From positions 313,711 through 377,710 of the forward strand of contig CAJNDT010006152.1 of NCBI GenBank assembly GCA_905221615.1: 64,000 nt of DNA, in the 5' to 3' direction. The DNA comes from Symbiodinium sp. CCMP2592. Taxonomy: Eukaryota; Sar; Dinophyceae; Suessiales; Symbiodiniaceae. Shown here piece after piece: positions 1 to 10,916 of this stretch. Positions within the stretch are counted from its first letter, which is position 1. Each line of letters opens with the position of its first letter. The notes under the pieces are model-generated. The model did no database searches, was not told the origin of the DNA, and saw nothing but the letters and a program-made list of their open reading frames with translations. The position numbers were made by a program, and so were the translations under genes.

Positions 1-956
1 TTCAAGCCTATTTAAACACACCCTACGTCTGAAACCGCGAGCCCCCATCCTGCAAAGCCCCTCCGTGCATATCCCCTAACCTCGAGCCTCCTTTGCTCAG
101 TCTCGTTATTCCCAGACATTCCAAGTACCCAAACACTAGGGCCTCGTAGCGTTTTAGGCATTTCTCCGAAATTTCTTGGTACCTACAACTCCAGTATTTG
201 GGTGCTTGGACCTTCTCTGGGATTGATATGGCGTCCACCATAATGCCACACTATGCTAGCTTTAGGAAGATCCACACGACGCCCTCTGGGCAGGCATTCG
301 TTCAAGGCCCTCAACTGTCAACCCCACCCCCTGAACCCCTAAAGCCCTAAACCCCAAACCCCCAACCCCCCCCCCCCCAACGCCCCAAAGCCCTGCACAG
401 TAAATTTGCGGAACCCCTACAGCCGTAAGTCCCCTTTTCGGCCCATTTCGTTGCTTTCCAGGGCTCTCTTCGAGCAGCATCATCCGGCTACCTGGAGAAA
501 GAGGATTAGAGGTAGGATAGGGTTTAGGGTCTAGGGTGTTCCTTTAAAGGCTTACAACAGTGTACTATATGGGTTTGAAGTTTCCGAAAATTAGGGGTAC
601 CTGACCATTCAGGGTACAGTATTATGGTCCCTTACCATGTAGGACTTCAGGGTTTGGGACTTCAGGGTTGCGGGTCTAGGGCTTCAGGGCAGTCTGGTTC
701 CCAGTCAAGGGCATCAGGAACAATAAATCTTAAGCTTCAAGCCCTAAGCCCCAAATTGTCAGGTTCCATCAGGGCTTCGTCAGGGCTGTCTTGTGTAAAC
801 TCGGAGAGGGGGCGGTTTCGATTTCCAGATCCATTGCTTTTAGTAAAACCGCTTCGCATGGGGCCATGACGCTTGCGGAGCCCCATGCCCCGTTTGCGTC
901 TTAACCCTTCGGGGCGGAGACAACGCGGGTGCCCGTCTCCTTGCCAGGAGTCGATT

Positions 957-957
<1 letters not shown>

Positions 958-1029
<72 letters not shown>
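958..1029. repeat. (CT)n microsatellite
   Basis: About 70 bp of almost pure CT dinucleotide with a single interruption, directly followed by CCCTAAA repeats. Confidence 0.95.
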
Positions 1030-1031
<2 letters not shown>

Positions 1032-1118
1032 CTTTTAGTAAAACCCTAAACCCTAAACCCTAATTCCCTAATTCCCTTGAAGGGCTGGTAGGGCTTCCGT
1101 GAGCCAGGTTGGCCCTAC

Positions 1119-1217
1119 GGTTGATGATACAAACCCTGCACTACCCAAAAAAAGGAATATACCATAATTCCCATAGTTTAGGGTCCTTAAGGTAATGCAG
1201 GATTTATATCATCAACA
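1119..1217. mobile_element. MITE-like inverted repeat, family M1
   Basis: The ends are TTGATGATA.. and ..TATCATCAA, and the arms share the complementary core AATCCTGCATTAC / GTAATGCAGGATTT. Related copies lie at 13988-14086 and 15838-15936. Length is about 98 bp with no coding capacity, as expected for a non-autonomous DNA transposon. Confidence 0.75.
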
Positions 1218-1512
1218 GTAGGAAGTTATATGATTATGTGACTTGCGGTAACATGTGGTGGGGCTTAAAGCTAAGGGGGATGACCACCCGTTGTCTTTGT
1301 CTTTATTACCCTGAACCGTGGGAACTATCGTGTCTTCCCTGACACTGAACCCGAGGCCCTAAAACCCCAAAATCCCAAGCTCTACAACCCGACAAGCAGT
1401 CCCACAGCTGTAAAGCCCCAAGCCATGATATGGACAATGCAGGGATATTATCCATCAGCAGAAAGAGATGCAGCCTCCCCGCTTCCTGCTGTTCTTGCTT
1501 TTTTCCTCCGCT

Positions 1513-1550
1513 CACTCCCTCCCTCCCTCCCTCCCTCCCTCCCTCGCTCC

Positions 1551-1593
<43 letters not shown>
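1513..1593. repeat. CCCT/CT polypyrimidine tract
   Basis: CCCT tetranucleotides pass into a CT dinucleotide run. Low-complexity reading frames here are artefacts of the repeat. Confidence 0.9.
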
Positions 1594-2349
1594 CATATCT
1601 TTTTCCCGACCTCCATCTTTTCTTCAGCCCCGCGACGAGGTCTAGAAAAAGATTACGATCTTTTGTTCGACCTCCACTCTAGGATTTAAGCCGTCTTTTT
1701 CTCGGCCCCGAAATGTCTCGTAACTGACCCCGTGTTTTTTTTTCGGACCCCGGTGGATCTTTTTCTGGGCCTCTAATGTCTTTTTTTTGACCTCTGCAAA
1801 GATAGAAGCACGCACACATGACATATCGCAAACGGCACAAAAATTAATTTAACCATACTGTAACTTCTCACACACACACAAGGAAGAAGAAGCACTCTCT
1901 CTCTCTCTCTTTATTCCTTCCTCTCTCTCTGCATGGTGTATCAAATCATATTTTGCACCGTGAGGCCCATCATCGAAACAGACCTAAGACAAGCCGAAGC
2001 CGTGAAGTCCAAGCCGCAAAGCGCCAACACCGAAGGCACCAACATGCTCAAGCCCGGAAGCCCAACACTGAAATCCTACGAATCAAAGGGGAAAAGGAGG
2101 GACCCTTAATGGGGGCCCCTACCCTATACTGGCCTATATAATGGGTATATACTAGCTATATTAAGGGTATATACCTAGGGTCGTTATTAAGGGCCCCTCC
2201 TTTTAATTTTGGAGAAGGTCTGCCTTCCTCCTGTGCAAACGAGTTTCCATCCCTTGCTTCCATGGTGTAAATGCAGCCGTAAACCCGGAACCTCTATCCC
2301 TAAACCCTACACCCCAAACCCTGAGTCCTTCAAACCGAAGTCCAATTCT

Positions 2350-2415
2350 CCATGAGGTCATGCTGATCGGACTCGCCGGGTGCGGAAAGACCCAGCTCCT
2401 TCACAAAAAAATTGA
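2350..2415 (+). CDS. Dynein heavy chain exon: AAA3 P-loop (Walker A)
   Basis: After an AG|G acceptor (catgag|GTC) the frame reads VMLIGLAGCGKTQLLHK. GLAGCGKT at 2369-2392 is a Walker A nucleotide-binding loop. Its AAA3 assignment comes from the collinear dynein exons downstream, including the matching Walker B exon at 5947-6008. The upstream AAA1/AAA2 exons would lie before the window. The donor is not clear. Confidence 0.7.
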
Positions 2416-2551
2416 ACTTAGGGTTTAGGGTTTAAGGTTTAGGGCTTAGGGTTTAGGGTTTACGGACAATCCGCCCTAAATTACTGAACCCTGAAGCCCT
2501 GTACACTGGGCGCTTCATATCGTTTCGGACCTGAGAGTTTGGACTTTGGGG

Positions 2552-2585
<34 letters not shown>

Positions 2586-2592
2586 TATATCG
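2552..2592. repeat. (TA)n microsatellite
   Basis: TA dinucleotide run of about 40 bp with one TG interruption, inside the dynein intron. Confidence 0.95.
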
Positions 2593-3049
2593 GAAACCCA
2601 AAGCCTCTATGTCTTGCAACTCTAATCTGGGACTTCAGTATATAATCAGGGTTATACACAGTGTTTTTGGGGTTTTGGGGGTTGTGCGCCAAACTACCGA
2701 CGGGGTTTCGAAGCCGGAACTGGGTCCCAGCTAGCGCCAGCTCGAAACCTACTTGTTAAGGTTTCCCAAAAGGTTCATATGTACGACCATTATGGAGGTA
2801 GGTCCCACAAGACCATCCTGATGACGGGTTTTAGGGACTTACGTCCATGATCGTAGTATATATGGACCCTCTTAGTCGGGAGGTTCTCGATCCAAACCCG
2901 GATCCAACAGTTGAATGCGAAGCTTAAATGAAACTCTATTCGGTAAACCCAAGTCTCGAGCTTGAGAAAAACTAAGCTCCGCACCTGGTGGCGGTTCAGG
3001 GGTTTAGGGACGGGGTTTAGGGTTGGGGTCCGAGGTCTAGGGGTTTATT

Positions 3050-3163
3050 ATTACAGGGAACTCCAAAAAGTTGGAATATGGATTAATGGTAGGATCCCCT
3101 ATAATTTACCATAGAAGGGTTAGGATAATCATATTCCAACTTTCTGGCTTCTACCTTACAGGA
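3050..3163. mobile_element. MITE-like inverted repeat, family M2
   Basis: The arms contain AAAGTTGGAATATG and CATATTCCAACTTT around an AT-rich centre. A near-identical copy lies in opposite orientation at 61131-61231, some 58 kb away, with matching flanking bases (CAGGGAACTCC and GGCTTCTACCTTA). Confidence 0.75.
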
Positions 3164-3391
3164 TTTGTTAGGGGGGCAAGGGGAGCAGTGCTCCGAAAGC
3201 CGGAAGCTGTGCATGGAAGGTGCGCCGGGGTTGGGCTTTCCGGACTTATAGGGGTTCTGTGGTGTTGCTGTATTGGCTCTGGGTGATGGCATGAAAAGGG
3301 ATCAGGGTGCCGGGATGTGTGGTTTCAGGTTACTTCAGGTCTTACTACCGGATCATAGAGGGTGGCAGTTTGGCGTCTGAGGTCCTGCTTG

Positions 3392-3463
3392 GGCTTGCTG
3401 AAGTCGCTTCCGCCGGATGTGTTCACCTACTATGCCTCTCGCCTTGGAGATGAGTGCAACAAG
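3392..3463 (+). CDS. Dynein heavy chain exon after AAA3 Walker A
   Basis: The frame reads GLLKSLPPDVFTYYAS and ends NK before a GTTAGA donor. The spacing and the L-K-S-L-P pattern fit the segment between Walker A and the YTDS segment of dynein AAA3. The start is uncertain because no single acceptor stands out. Confidence 0.5.
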
Positions 3464-4190
3464 GTTAGACAACAAAGCTAAAACATAACCCTAACGGTGG
3501 TGCCGTGCTTGGTTCTTGGATGCTTTCCTGCTTCGAGATCCTCGGCCTACATACCCCACCTTTTGGAAGCCCGTTCTCCAGAGCTTGCAGTAGAGGACGT
3601 TGGTGCCCCTTGTCTCACAGAGCTTGGGCTTTGATGGGGGTTCTTTTCTGCAACCTTGGCCCTCGTAGGTTGATGCCTTCTATAATTACCAATACTCAAT
3701 ACTACTGGTGGGCTTCCATCGTATAATTATGGCATAATGTACCCCAAGACCCTATTCTAGTCATTAAATGGTCGGGCCCGGCTTTGGCAAACCATGTCGT
3801 GCTGAGCCTGACCACGTATCAGACATCCTAGACTCTGAACCTCCCAGCCCTCCCAGTGTGATATCGGCGAGGATGCTGCCGGCTTTGGTGATGCTGAAGA
3901 CAAGCGGTCGAAGTGGATGGTGTCGGTGTTGCTGACCATCGCGTCAAGCTTGTGTGTGCGTGTGTGTGTGTCAGGCAGGTGATGACGGTGATGAAGATGA
4001 TTGCAGTGATGTCGGCAACAATACCGATGGCAGATGATGACGTAGTCGCAGAGGCACGCGTGGTGCTTCTGTCCAGGCTGTCTTGCCCTACACCCTAAAC
4101 CCTTACCACTGGCCATGTACGGAACACAACCCAAGCCATGGACATTTGCTACTACAGCCTGGCACCCTACACCCTCAACCCTAAACTGAG

Positions 4191-4270
4191 GCCATGAACA
4201 TGAGCTACTACACGGACTCCACATTGCTGCAGACGATGATGGAGAATCCGCTGGAGAAGAAGGCCGGCGA
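4191..4270 (+). CDS. Dynein heavy chain exon: AAA3 YTDS...PLEKKAG segment
   Basis: After ctgag|GCC the frame reads AMNMSYYTDSTLLQTMM and then ENPLEKKAGD. Dynein heavy chains carry a closely similar N-(F/Y)-YT-(D/T)-S...LEKKxG segment between Walker A and Walker B of AAA3. The donor is not GT: the sequence runs GGC GATTAG, which would suit the GA-type donors known in dinoflagellates. Confidence 0.65.
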
Positions 4271-4845
4271 TTAGGGCGTAGATCTGGGCATCGGATTTGG
4301 GGTCAAGGCTTGGGGTTTAGGAGATTCAGAATTTGTGGTTCAGGGCTAGTCATGGTTAGAAAAGCTAGTCAATGAATAATGAATGTAGACCCCTAATTGC
4401 CAACCCTTCCACGATGTGTCGACAAGGGTGCTACAAGTGTTTGTTCAGCACACCGTGCCGGGCACAGCAATTTGAGGGGGCTTAGTTAGTGACGTTGCAA
4501 GGGCCCCAGTTGGGGCACTTGCACTATTGTCTTATTTACAGCTCTCCCCAAACCCCCGCAGAACCAAAGCAGTAGTTTGAAACTTGTCTTGGTACTATGG
4601 ACATCCTTCTGCTACTCACGCCTGAAACCCGGAACCCCCCAAGAAGCTTGAGTCAAAACATCCGCTACTCGCAGTTGCGAGGCCGGCAAGCTGTATGCAC
4701 CTCCGGGAAAGCTGCAGCTGGCTTGAATGCGGCATGCGGTTTCCGATGTAAGATTGCTTCAACTCAACTCATATGTGTTCGAGTACTGACTGTAGGATTA
4801 TACACAAGGTGGCGGATGTAACAATTACATATAGCCCAATCAGGT

Positions 4846-5010
4846 ACCTGTGACCTTACTTACTAAGTCCCCTGATCCTCCAAAACAAGTAATTACACCC
4901 CTTATATCATAAACCCCCCATAGAACCCTTCTAGAACCCTCATAGGACCCACAGGACCCTGTACACTCCTTGAGCCTTACTTACTACGTCCCCTGCTCCT
5001 CCAAGAATCC
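4846..5010. mobile_element. Two half copies of MITE family M6
   Basis: Two same-orientation segments, CCTTACTTACTAAGTCCCC and CCTTACTTACTACGTCCCC, each followed by TG(A/C)TCCTCC, match the right arm of family M6 (full copies at 16775-16887 and 60483-60602). The left arms are missing. Confidence 0.5.
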
Positions 5011-5199
5011 CTCCACAATGCAAGCTGTCCAACATGCCGTTTGCGATTTAGTCTCTGGGACTGTTTCGGGGTTCAGGGTTTAGGGTTATCCTAAACCCTA
5101 AACCCAGGGTTTAGGGTTACTGTGGAGGGTTTGTGGTTTGCGGCTGGGGTGTTGGCTTTGTCTGAAGTTTCGGACTTACTTTGGGCTTCTGTTCGTGGT

Positions 5200-5307
5200 A
5201 ATGTAAGAACCTGATTCAGAAACCCTGGGCCTATAACTCCAAAATAGTAGGATTCATACAAGGAACCCTAATAGAGGCCCAAGGTTTCTTAATCAGGTTC
5301 CTACATT
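5200..5307. mobile_element. MITE-like inverted repeat, family M3
   Basis: The arms AATGTAAGAACCTGATT and AATCAGGTTCCTACATT are near-perfect inverted repeats that continue inward through GGGCCT. Only one copy was seen in the window. Confidence 0.65.
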
Positions 5308-5652
5308 ATTCGACTGTATTCGAAGATTCGAGGGCTCACGTCCGAGTCTTGTCGGTCTGGAGAATCCGTCGGTCCTTTCTGCGAAGATGCGCAATGTTTG
5401 CAAGAGGTTGGAGGTTCAGAGGTGCCCTGAACCAGAAGTCCCACTAAAGGGACCTTACAAACATGCTGTTAATTCTTCGTAATTGTGAGTTGTTTACCAT
5501 TCTGCAACTTCGTAGGCACCAGTTCACAAGAACAGGGCCTATTTGATGGATCCTGTAAGGCTGTAGACTTCGACGGCCTCAAACCCAAAGTCCCACCGAT
5601 AAACCCACGGAACCTCCCATTTTAGGGTTTTTGCGTCGTGCTCGACATGTAA

Positions 5653-5746
5653 GGGTACTTGTCAAAATTATGGCCCCGTTTGGGTACCCTTAGGTGCCGT
5701 ATGATCATAAGGACCCAAAAAGGGACCATGATTTTGACAACCACCC
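5653..5746. mobile_element. MITE-like inverted repeat, family M4
   Basis: Arms of the type TTGTCAAAATTATGG and CATGATTTTGACAA surround a core containing GGGTACC. Relatives lie at 7656-7755, 10443-10543 and 57304-57404. Confidence 0.75.
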
Positions 5747-5832
5747 ACAAATTACAGGTACTCTATCGTAGAGCCCGGCCAGGTATCCTTAAGCTCGAAT
5801 TTAAGTTGTTGCCTTGTAGCCCTGTGCATCGA

Positions 5833-5925
5833 TATGGGAGTTGCCTAAATAGTAGGATCTTTGTTATAAGGACACCAATTATAAGGACACCAAAATAAGG
5901 TCCCCTAATTTTCGGAAACCCCCAT
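5833..5925. mobile_element. MITE-like inverted repeat, family M5 (rearranged)
   Basis: One end reads ATGGGAG and the other TTTTCGGAAACCCCCAT. The left arm lacks part of the family sequence, and an internal ATAAGGACACCAA is duplicated. Complete relatives lie at 12837-12945 and 16025-16131. Confidence 0.6.
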
Positions 5926-5946
5926 GTCAACTTTTCCTCACCTGAG

Positions 5947-6008
5947 GCAGCTCATTTACTTCGTGGATGACTTGAACATGCCGGCCCTGGATAAGTATAA
6001 CACCCAGC
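5947..6008 (+). CDS. Dynein heavy chain exon: AAA3 Walker B
   Basis: After ctgag|GCAG the frame reads LIYFVDDLNMPALDKYNTQ. The hydrophobic-DD-(L/M)NMP...DxYxTQ string is the strongly conserved Walker B region of dynein heavy chain AAA3 and is the firmest identification in this gene. An apparent GC donor follows (CA|GCGACT). Confidence 0.85.
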
Positions 6009-6896
6009 GACTTATTGGCAAAACAGGAACTTATCTCCTGAGCTCCGCTTGGTTGTACGGCTTTCGCTTGATTGTATGGCTTTGGCTGTAAACTATCAAA
6101 GCTGTAGGCGGACTTTTCGTGCGGCGCTGATCTCAATCGCAGCACCGCCGAGCCTATGGACGTTAGGATATAGGGCTTGGGATCGACAGTTATGGGTTCA
6201 GGGATGAGGGTCAGAATGATCAATGCTACCGTCCTCTTAGTATCGTTATGATTATCAAGCGCCTGCTAAACCGTCATACAGCCCCTATATCAAGACTTTC
6301 ACTAGCCGTTCTGTCTCGCCATGCATGCTACTTAAAGTTGGGCATGCTGCCCCGAGTGCTCTTTGAAGCAGTCTGTTTGCAACCACCTTGCCGCCCGCAT
6401 TCTAGTCGCAGAGTGCATTCCATCTCGCGGTCCAAGTGCTGCATCGCGCGCCCGTGCTTTGCATGCGAAACGAAAAATGTTGAGGAAGCACGCAGTCATC
6501 TTAAACGAGGCAGCACGCGTTTTTTGTTGACGTGCTCTAGGGTTTGGGGGTTTGAGCAGTTTCGTTTGGCTTCTAGAATAAATGCATTCCAGCTGAAAGT
6601 TTTGCGTTCGGCACGTGCGCGCACCACGCGTTGCGGAAAAGTTGAGGTGGCACGCAGGGCTTTGAGTTGGCACGCACGTGCCTTCAAGAAACCCGCATGC
6701 ACTCGAGGCAGCACGCGCTACTTCTAGTAGCACGCTGATCGTCACAGCATGGCTAGGGAGGCCCTTGACTATAGAGGCTTGACAGAACTTGATCAAACTC
6801 AGTAAAACCAACTAGAGCCCCAATTCCAAACAGAAGCCTTCCAAAACCCTCTTAAAAACCGTCTAAAGCCCTATCAAGCCTTGAACCAAAGGTCAG

Positions 6897-6945
6897 CCAT
6901 TGAGCTGATGAAGCAGAAGCAGGACTACGGTGGCTCGGCCCGCGC
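6897..6945 (+). CDS. Dynein heavy chain exon: segment after Walker B
   Basis: After ggtcag|CC the frame reads IELMKQKQDYGG. In dyneins the Walker B segment is followed by (P/S)IxLLRQxxDYGxWYD, so this exon continues directly from the one at 5947-6008. The 3' end is uncertain. Confidence 0.55.
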
Positions 6946-7655
6946 AGCTAAACACCGAAGCTCCTAAACCCGTTTGAACACCCTAGACCCTGAAATTCAT
7001 AGTTGTGGGGTTTAGGGTCTCTGAGCCCTGAAGCCTTATAGAAGCTTACTATAGAAGGATCCCGTTAAAGGAGCCCTATTCTAATTATAAACGTCTGGGC
7101 GTGGGAGAGCATCGGGCGGCGCGTTTTGAGCTTGTTATATAGTGGGAAGGCGCAGAGCCGCAATTTCGGGTTGGGGGGTTAGGGTTTGGGGTTTGGGGTT
7201 CGGGGTTTGGGGTTTAGGGTTTAGGGTTTGGGGTTTGGGGTAACTGGCCTACTGGGCCTACCCTAAGCTGCGTTCTTTAGCTCTGCGCCCAAGAACCCTA
7301 CGCATTCAGGGTTCCTTATTGTGATGTCTTTGTCTGAGTCCTTGAAAAGCTAGGCAGTTGGGGTCTGGCCTTTTAGGCAGGCTACATCATGCGTGTGCAT
7401 GCATCGTAGCTTTTCAAGCCCTAAGCCCGTCAGCCGAGACCCCTTAACTGTTAACACATAAACCTCCAACCCCAAACCCGAAACACTGAACCCTCAACCT
7501 TAGACCTAAAACCCGAAACCCTAAAACCCTTCTGACCCAAGGCCAGAGGCTTTGTGTTGTGGAGAAGCATCCACAAGTTGACAGGGCCCTGAACCCTCGA
7601 ACCCCAAAGCCTATCCCGAAGTCTAATCTCCTCAGGGTTTATAGGGTCTTATATA

Positions 7656-7755
7656 GGTGGTTGGCAACATTAGGGTCCCTTGTTGGGTCCCTATTATAAT
7701 ACGACACCTACTATTCAGGGTACCCAAAAAGGGACCATAATTTTGACAACCACCC
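7656..7755. mobile_element. MITE-like inverted repeat, family M4
   Basis: GGTGGTTGGCAACATTAGGG pairs with the right arm ATTTTGACAACCACCC. The left arm is more diverged than in the other copies. Confidence 0.7.
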
Positions 7756-7771
7756 GTACAGGGCTACGGTC

Positions 7772-8012
7772 TTCCCTAAACCCTACAAACCCTAAACCCC
7801 TAAATCCTACTAAACCCTAAACCCCTAAACCCTAAACCCTGAACCCTAAATCCTACTAAACCCTAAACCCCTAAACCCTAAACCCTGAACCCTAAATCCT
7901 ACTAAACCCTAAACCCCTAAACCGTAAACCCTGAACCCTAAATCCTACTAAACCCTAAATCCCTAAACCCTAAACCCCTAAACCCTAAACCCTGAACCCT
8001 AAAGGCCTAAGG
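7772..8012. repeat. Interstitial CCCTAAA array with a higher-order unit
   Basis: The telomere-type repeat CCCTAAA and variants are arranged in about four repeats of a 46-47-bp unit marked by AAATCCTACTAAACCC. It lies in the dynein intron, so it is an interstitial array and not a chromosome end. Confidence 0.85.
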
Positions 8013-8256
8013 TCTAGGGTGGAGGGGCCCCAGCTCTGCCAAAAAACGCACCCTACTGCAAGCTCCAAAGAGCTTTCTGCGATCGCTGCACACCAAACCC
8101 GAAACTCCTCGGACTCCTCTCTTGCCTTAGCTGTTCAGGGTTTAGGGTTTTGGGGTTGAGGTTTCAGGGTTAAAGCTTAGGGTTTTCAGGCTTGGGAAGC
8201 ATTTTAATCACGGATTGTGGGAGCACCAAGTCCATGAGGCCATTGGTACGATCGAG

Positions 8257-8291
8257 CCAAGATCTTGATCAAGGACATCGGCAACACACAG
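8257..8291 (+). CDS. Dynein heavy chain micro-exon
   Basis: After tcgag|CC the frame reads KILIKDIGNTQ. Dyneins have K(I/L)xLK(D/E)I-x-N-x-Q before the CMNP segment of AAA3. At about 35 bp it is recognised only by collinearity. The CMNP segment that should follow was not located. Confidence 0.5.
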
Positions 8292-9468
8292 CGCCCCCAA
8301 CTGTTGTTTTCGGGTTAGGTGCTGGCTCTTTCGGGTCGGGGCCGTGGCTTCGAAGGTCCGTTATTAGCAGCCCCGGGTTGAGAACTCCCCAGTATCTGGT
8401 GGTAGCAGTAGAAGATCTTCAGACCGACAACCTGTACACAGTAAATTTTCCCGTAAGATTTGCTTGATTGCTCTAAGTCGCTGTGCACCTCATTCCTAAT
8501 TCAGAGCTTCACGTAGAAATCTGAAGAGTTGTGGATGGTATCGCCTTGCCGTCTTCGACGGTCTTGTATACCCCAAGAACCGTACCGGAGTTCTTGAGAC
8601 CCCCATAGGGTTTAGGGCTAAGGATGCGGGTTTTTGGGACTTTCGATTTCTTAAGGCCTCCATATTGGAAGGAAAGACCAGTTTTTCAGTTGTGGAGGTA
8701 CGCGTGCTGCATGAATCCTACCGCCGGCTCCTTCGTGGCCACTTGGTCACCAACAAAAACCGCGAACCCCTGAACCCTAAACCCCCAAACCGTAAACTCC
8801 ACACCATAAAGCCAACTTACACAAAAGAGAGCTTTAGGTTTAGCAGGGTGACGGTGGCAGGTTAAGGGGTTTTGGGGCTCGGGGTGCAGGGGTTCGGCAC
8901 GATGTTTCTAGAAGCCTACATTCCCACCAATGTTAGTGCCTATACTCCCAGAAAGCCTGTTCTAGCTAGTAAGGCCCCATACGGTAGGCCCTATACGACA
9001 CAGGTACTAGATGCTGCTGAAGCATATGACTTTCCACCTTTAATGGGTGATGGGAGGGTTTCCACGTGGCGCCTTAGGCCCTAGCTCCTACATCCCAGAC
9101 CCCAAAACCCTACGCCATAAGATCTAAACCTAAAGCCCCACGCTGAGCTCTAAACCCAAAGCCCTACATTCTAAGCCCTACGTTTTACAACCTTTCACCC
9201 GGAGTCTCTTCGTCTGGGTAACCACCAGCAACTGCAAGGAAAAGCACGACAACTCTGAAGCCCTAAGCCTGTCCCCCGGATTCCGCAAACGTTGAGACTG
9301 CGCGTGCCTTTTTTTAGGGGGGTTAGGTCTCAGAGCCTCAAAGCGTTTTGGGCTCCAGGACTCAGGGCTTCAGTGTTTTGCGGTTTGATGGACTTTGGGG
9401 TTTAGGGGCGTAGGGTTTAGGGGTTGAGGGGTTTGGGGGTTTAGGGGTTTAGGGGTTTAGGGTTGGGG

Positions 9469-9549
9469 TTCCAGGTCAACCAGCGGCTGCAGCGCCACTT
9501 CTGGACCTGTGCCGTTCCCTTCCCGGAGCAGTGCTCTGGGCTGCAAAGG
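9469..9549 (+). CDS. Dynein heavy chain exon: N-RLQRHF segment of AAA3
   Basis: The frame reads FQVNQRLQRHFWTCAVPF and then PEQCSGLQR before a GTACTA donor. SFxxNPRLQRHFxxFAxxFP is a highly conserved dynein AAA3 signature. A long CTA microsatellite starts in the intron just after the donor. Confidence 0.85.
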
Positions 9550-9625
9550 GTACTACTGCTACTGCTGCTGATACTGCGATACGACGACGACGGCTACTAC
9601 TACTGCTGCTGCTGCTGCTACTATT

Positions 9626-9694
<69 letters not shown>

Positions 9695-9736
9695 AGTACT
9701 ACCGCTGCTACTCCTGCTGCTGCTACTGTTGCTAAA
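9550..9736. repeat. CTA/CTG trinucleotide microsatellite
   Basis: A CTA run with CTG-rich ends starts directly downstream of a dynein splice donor. The poly-Leu and poly-Val frames across it are artefacts. Confidence 0.95.
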
Positions 9737-9862
9737 TGATGGGGTGAGTATTGTAAACTGCAAGAGAGATTCGGCGCAATGTTCCTTAAACCCTAAACAC
9801 TAAACCCAGATTTGCCCGATAGTAGCCATCGTCATCCTCCAGTCCTCAGTTCTCGTCGTCGC

Positions 9863-10019
9863 GGTCTGGAAGTTGTGGACTAAGCGATCGTCTGGTGAGA
9901 GACCTGAAGTGAGCAAGGAGTTTACTCTTTTTCCTTTCGGATCCGTAAGAGGCCCGAAAGCAGTGCAGGCCAGAAACTGGCTGGACCTTCTGCGAGAAAA
10001 GGCCCCATTGCACTTTAAA
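9863..10019 (+). other. Exon-like open segment, unassigned
   Basis: The frame reads VWKLWTKRSSGERPEVSK onward with mixed codon use unlike the surrounding repeats, then runs into poly-A. It does not match the dynein segment expected at this point. It may be a fragment of another gene or chance. Confidence 0.2.
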
Positions 10020-10337
10020 AAAAAAAACCAGATGACTCCGCGCAGCAGTTTCTTGACCCAGAGCGCGCCTTACTTACATCCTAGACCTTATGCGAGTTCA
10101 TCTCCACACCCCAGCCCCTATGTAATTGAGGCACTACGTCCTAAGCACCAAAACCCGACGCCCTAAACTCTAAGCTCCGAACACCGAACCTATCTGTCTG
10201 CCTTATTCATAACTTGTACGGCCTTCACATAGTCTCCATCTACTTATGGTACATTCACGCCAAAAAACCTATAAAGCCCCGATAGGACCTTTATGAACAA
10301 CTTATATATTATAAATCCCTACTCCAAATCCTTTGAG

Positions 10338-10419
10338 GTCTGCCTTGCTGACCATTTACTCGACCTTCATGAAGGGCCACTTTGACCGTCTGCCCTTCAA
10401 GGGCCCAGTGCAGGAGCAG
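10338..10419 (+). CDS. Dynein heavy chain exon: IYSTFMKGHF segment
   Basis: After ttgag|G the frame reads SALLTIYSTFMKGHFDRL and ends PVQEQ before a GTCTCA donor. Dynein AAA3 has L-x-x-I(Y/F)xx(F/I)LxGH(L/F) directly after the FP segment of the preceding exon. Confidence 0.7.
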
Positions 10420-10442
10420 GTCTCAGGCAGGCCGACAAAAAA

Positions 10443-10543
10443 GGGTGTTTGTCAAAATTATGGTCCCTTTTTGGGTCCACAATATAATACGGCACCCATT
10501 ATTTAGGGTACCCAAAACGGGACCCCAATTTTGACAATTACCC
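10443..10543. mobile_element. MITE-like inverted repeat, family M4
   Basis: TTGTCAAAATTATGGTCCC and GGGACCCCAATTTTGACAA are the inverted arms, and the core carries ATTATTTAGGGTACCC. Confidence 0.8.
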
Positions 10544-10734
10544 AAAAGAGAGAACGATCGAGTGAGGGAAGAGTTGGGTTTTGGTTTCGGGTTTGGGGCC
10601 AAAGGCTATGGACTAAGAGGTTAGTTAAGGACTGAGATAGAGAGAGGGAATAAAGTCGCGAGGCTATATCCCAAACCCTAATTACTAATTGCTCCACTTT
10701 GGAACCTTTTCTAGGAAACCCTTCAAGGGGCCCA

Positions 10735-10855
10735 AATCCCTAAACCCTAAACCCTATAAATCCTAAATCCCAACCCCTAAACCCTAAACCCTAAATTTAT
10801 TAACCTTCAGCTTGATAAATTCTAAACCCTAAATGCTATAAACCCTCAACCGCAA
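10735..10855. repeat. Interstitial CCCTAAA tract
   Basis: Degenerate CCCTAAA/CCCTATAAA repeats immediately upstream of the next dynein exon. Confidence 0.8.
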
Positions 10856-10881
10856 AATCGGGCGACATCTTAAATCGCCAG

Positions 10882-10916
10882 GCATCATCAAGGCTGCCCT
10901 CAGCCTGCACTCGATG
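10882..10916 (+). CDS. Dynein heavy chain micro-exon
   Basis: After gccag|GC the frame reads IIKAALSLHSM before a GTGGCC donor. It fits the dynein helix (L/I)xxAxIxLYxxV just upstream of the FHY segment. It is recognised mainly by order. Confidence 0.45.

Larger units (their letters stand above)
1..2349. other. Repeat-rich non-coding stretch, probably intron
   Basis: No convincing exon was recognised here. The stretch holds scattered degenerate CCCTAAA/TTTAGGG tracts, a half copy of MITE family M5 near 571-604, one M1 MITE, two CT-rich microsatellites and CT/CA-rich runs near 1860-1935. It lies upstream of the first recognised dynein exon, so it is probably intronic. Earlier dynein exons would be expected upstream of the window. 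Confidence 0.4.

Noticed and set aside
6248-6811. Overlapping 159-residue frames on both strands
   Set aside because: They lie between collinear dynein exons, have no recognisable domain and are rich in repeated GCACGC words.
7772-8012. CCCTAAA array as a true chromosome end
   Set aside because: It is short, degenerate, has a higher-order unit and is flanked on both sides by dynein exons.
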